DNA of 6,636 nt from Methanospirillum sp. (GTDB lineage: Archaea > Halobacteriota > Methanomicrobia > Methanomicrobiales > Methanospirillaceae), in assembly GCA_028695895.1 (NCBI GenBank), contig JAQVIE010000070.1:1-6636 (forward strand), in the 5' to 3' direction. Under the pieces are notes generated by a model. The model made no database searches. It saw nothing but the letters and a program-made list of their open reading frames with translations, and was not told where the DNA came from. Every line of letters begins with the position of its first letter. The stretch's first letter is position 1. This document shows, one piece after another, positions 6,381 to 6,636 of the stretch. Position numbers and translations under genes: made by a program.

Positions 6381-6412
6381 GTTTTACATCCCGGCCAATA
6401 GTGACATATCAG

Positions 6413-6636
6413 CTATGCACAAAAGAATCGTCGGCAGTGCTCTGGTCTGGATGAATAAATTGTACAATAAAAAGATTCATTCTCCAATGGCCTTAGAAAA
6501 GGACATGAATCAGGGTACCTGGTCATAGAATCACTATCACGAAACATTGCAAGATCTTTACCTCCGAGCCGTGCAAAAAATCTCTCTTTCGTCAGGGTAA
6601 AATGACAGAAATGCTGAGAGTCGCTGATACTTCTTT
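6413..6636 (-). CDS. C-terminus of a YkgJ-like cysteine-cluster (zinc/iron-chelating domain) protein, partial
   Basis: A minus-strand frame is open from the right edge to a TAG at 6415-6413, giving 73 visible residues. It contains DSCPFL followed about 12 residues later by FYCTIYSSRPEHCRRFFC. This CPFL...CxIYxxRPxxCRxFxC pattern is the C-terminal half of the YkgJ/CxxCxxCC family, thought to bind zinc or an iron-sulfur cluster; its function is not established. The N-terminal CxxC part lies outside the window. The protein stops one residue after the last conserved cysteine, so the C-terminus is compact. The gene ends 73 bases before porB on the same strand; the AT-rich promoter between them argues that they are separate transcription units. 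The other two frames on this strand meet stops within about 30 codons. Confidence 0.7.
   Translation of the reverse strand, partial: RSISDSQHFCHFTLTKERFFARLGGKDLAMFRDSDSMTRYPDSCPFLRPLENESFYCTIYSSRPEHCRRFFCA

Noticed and set aside
6474..6511. Inverted repeat GATTCAT ... ATGAATC with a 24-base spacer
   Set aside because: It lies inside the YkgJ-like coding frame, the arms are short and AT-rich, and no T tract or promoter context goes with it.

Overview
The window comes from a methanogenic archaeon, most likely of the Methanospirillum/Methanoregula type (Methanomicrobiales). This is an inference from four things: a split four-subunit 2-oxoacid:ferredoxin oxidoreductase, a MACS-type acyl-CoA synthetase, small secreted TPR proteins, and T-rich, AT-box intergenic regions typical of archaeal transcription signals. 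Base composition looks moderate. No marker gene fixes the genus. Every supported gene lies on the minus strand, so transcription runs from high to low coordinates. No tRNA, rRNA, CRISPR array or insertion sequence was found.

Layout in the direction of transcription. At the right edge (6634 to 6413) is the C-terminal end of a YkgJ-like cysteine-cluster protein. A 73-base promoter region follows, then a tightly packed por operon (6339 to 3567) coding for beta (TPP), alpha, gamma and delta (2x[4Fe-4S]) subunits. Its genes overlap or abut by 7, 1 and 0 bases. A 94-base intergenic region (3473-3566) then holds archaeal TATA-like boxes, a perfect 18-bp palindrome and a related second site. Next is a 623-residue AMP-forming acyl-CoA synthetase (3472 to 1601) with an N-terminal ribbon-helix-helix DNA-binding domain fused to the usual enzyme. 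Two tandem paralogous secreted TPR proteins follow (1542 to 907 and 844 to 143), separated by T-rich terminator-like tracts. At the left edge (97 to 1) is the signal peptide of another exported protein.

How the genes may work together. The synthetase would activate a free carboxylic acid (acetate, propionate or a branched or aromatic acid) to its CoA thioester. The POR-family complex could then carboxylate that thioester with reduced ferredoxin to a 2-oxoacid for biosynthesis. Methanogens are known to assimilate acetate and branched or aromatic acids this way.

The most unusual feature is the fusion of a CopG/Arc/MetJ-type DNA-binding domain to the synthetase, directly next to a perfect palindrome in its own promoter. 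This suggests a PutA-like 'trigger enzyme' that senses its substrate and controls its own transcription, and perhaps that of por. The domain and palindrome are seen in the sequence; the regulatory circuit is inferred.
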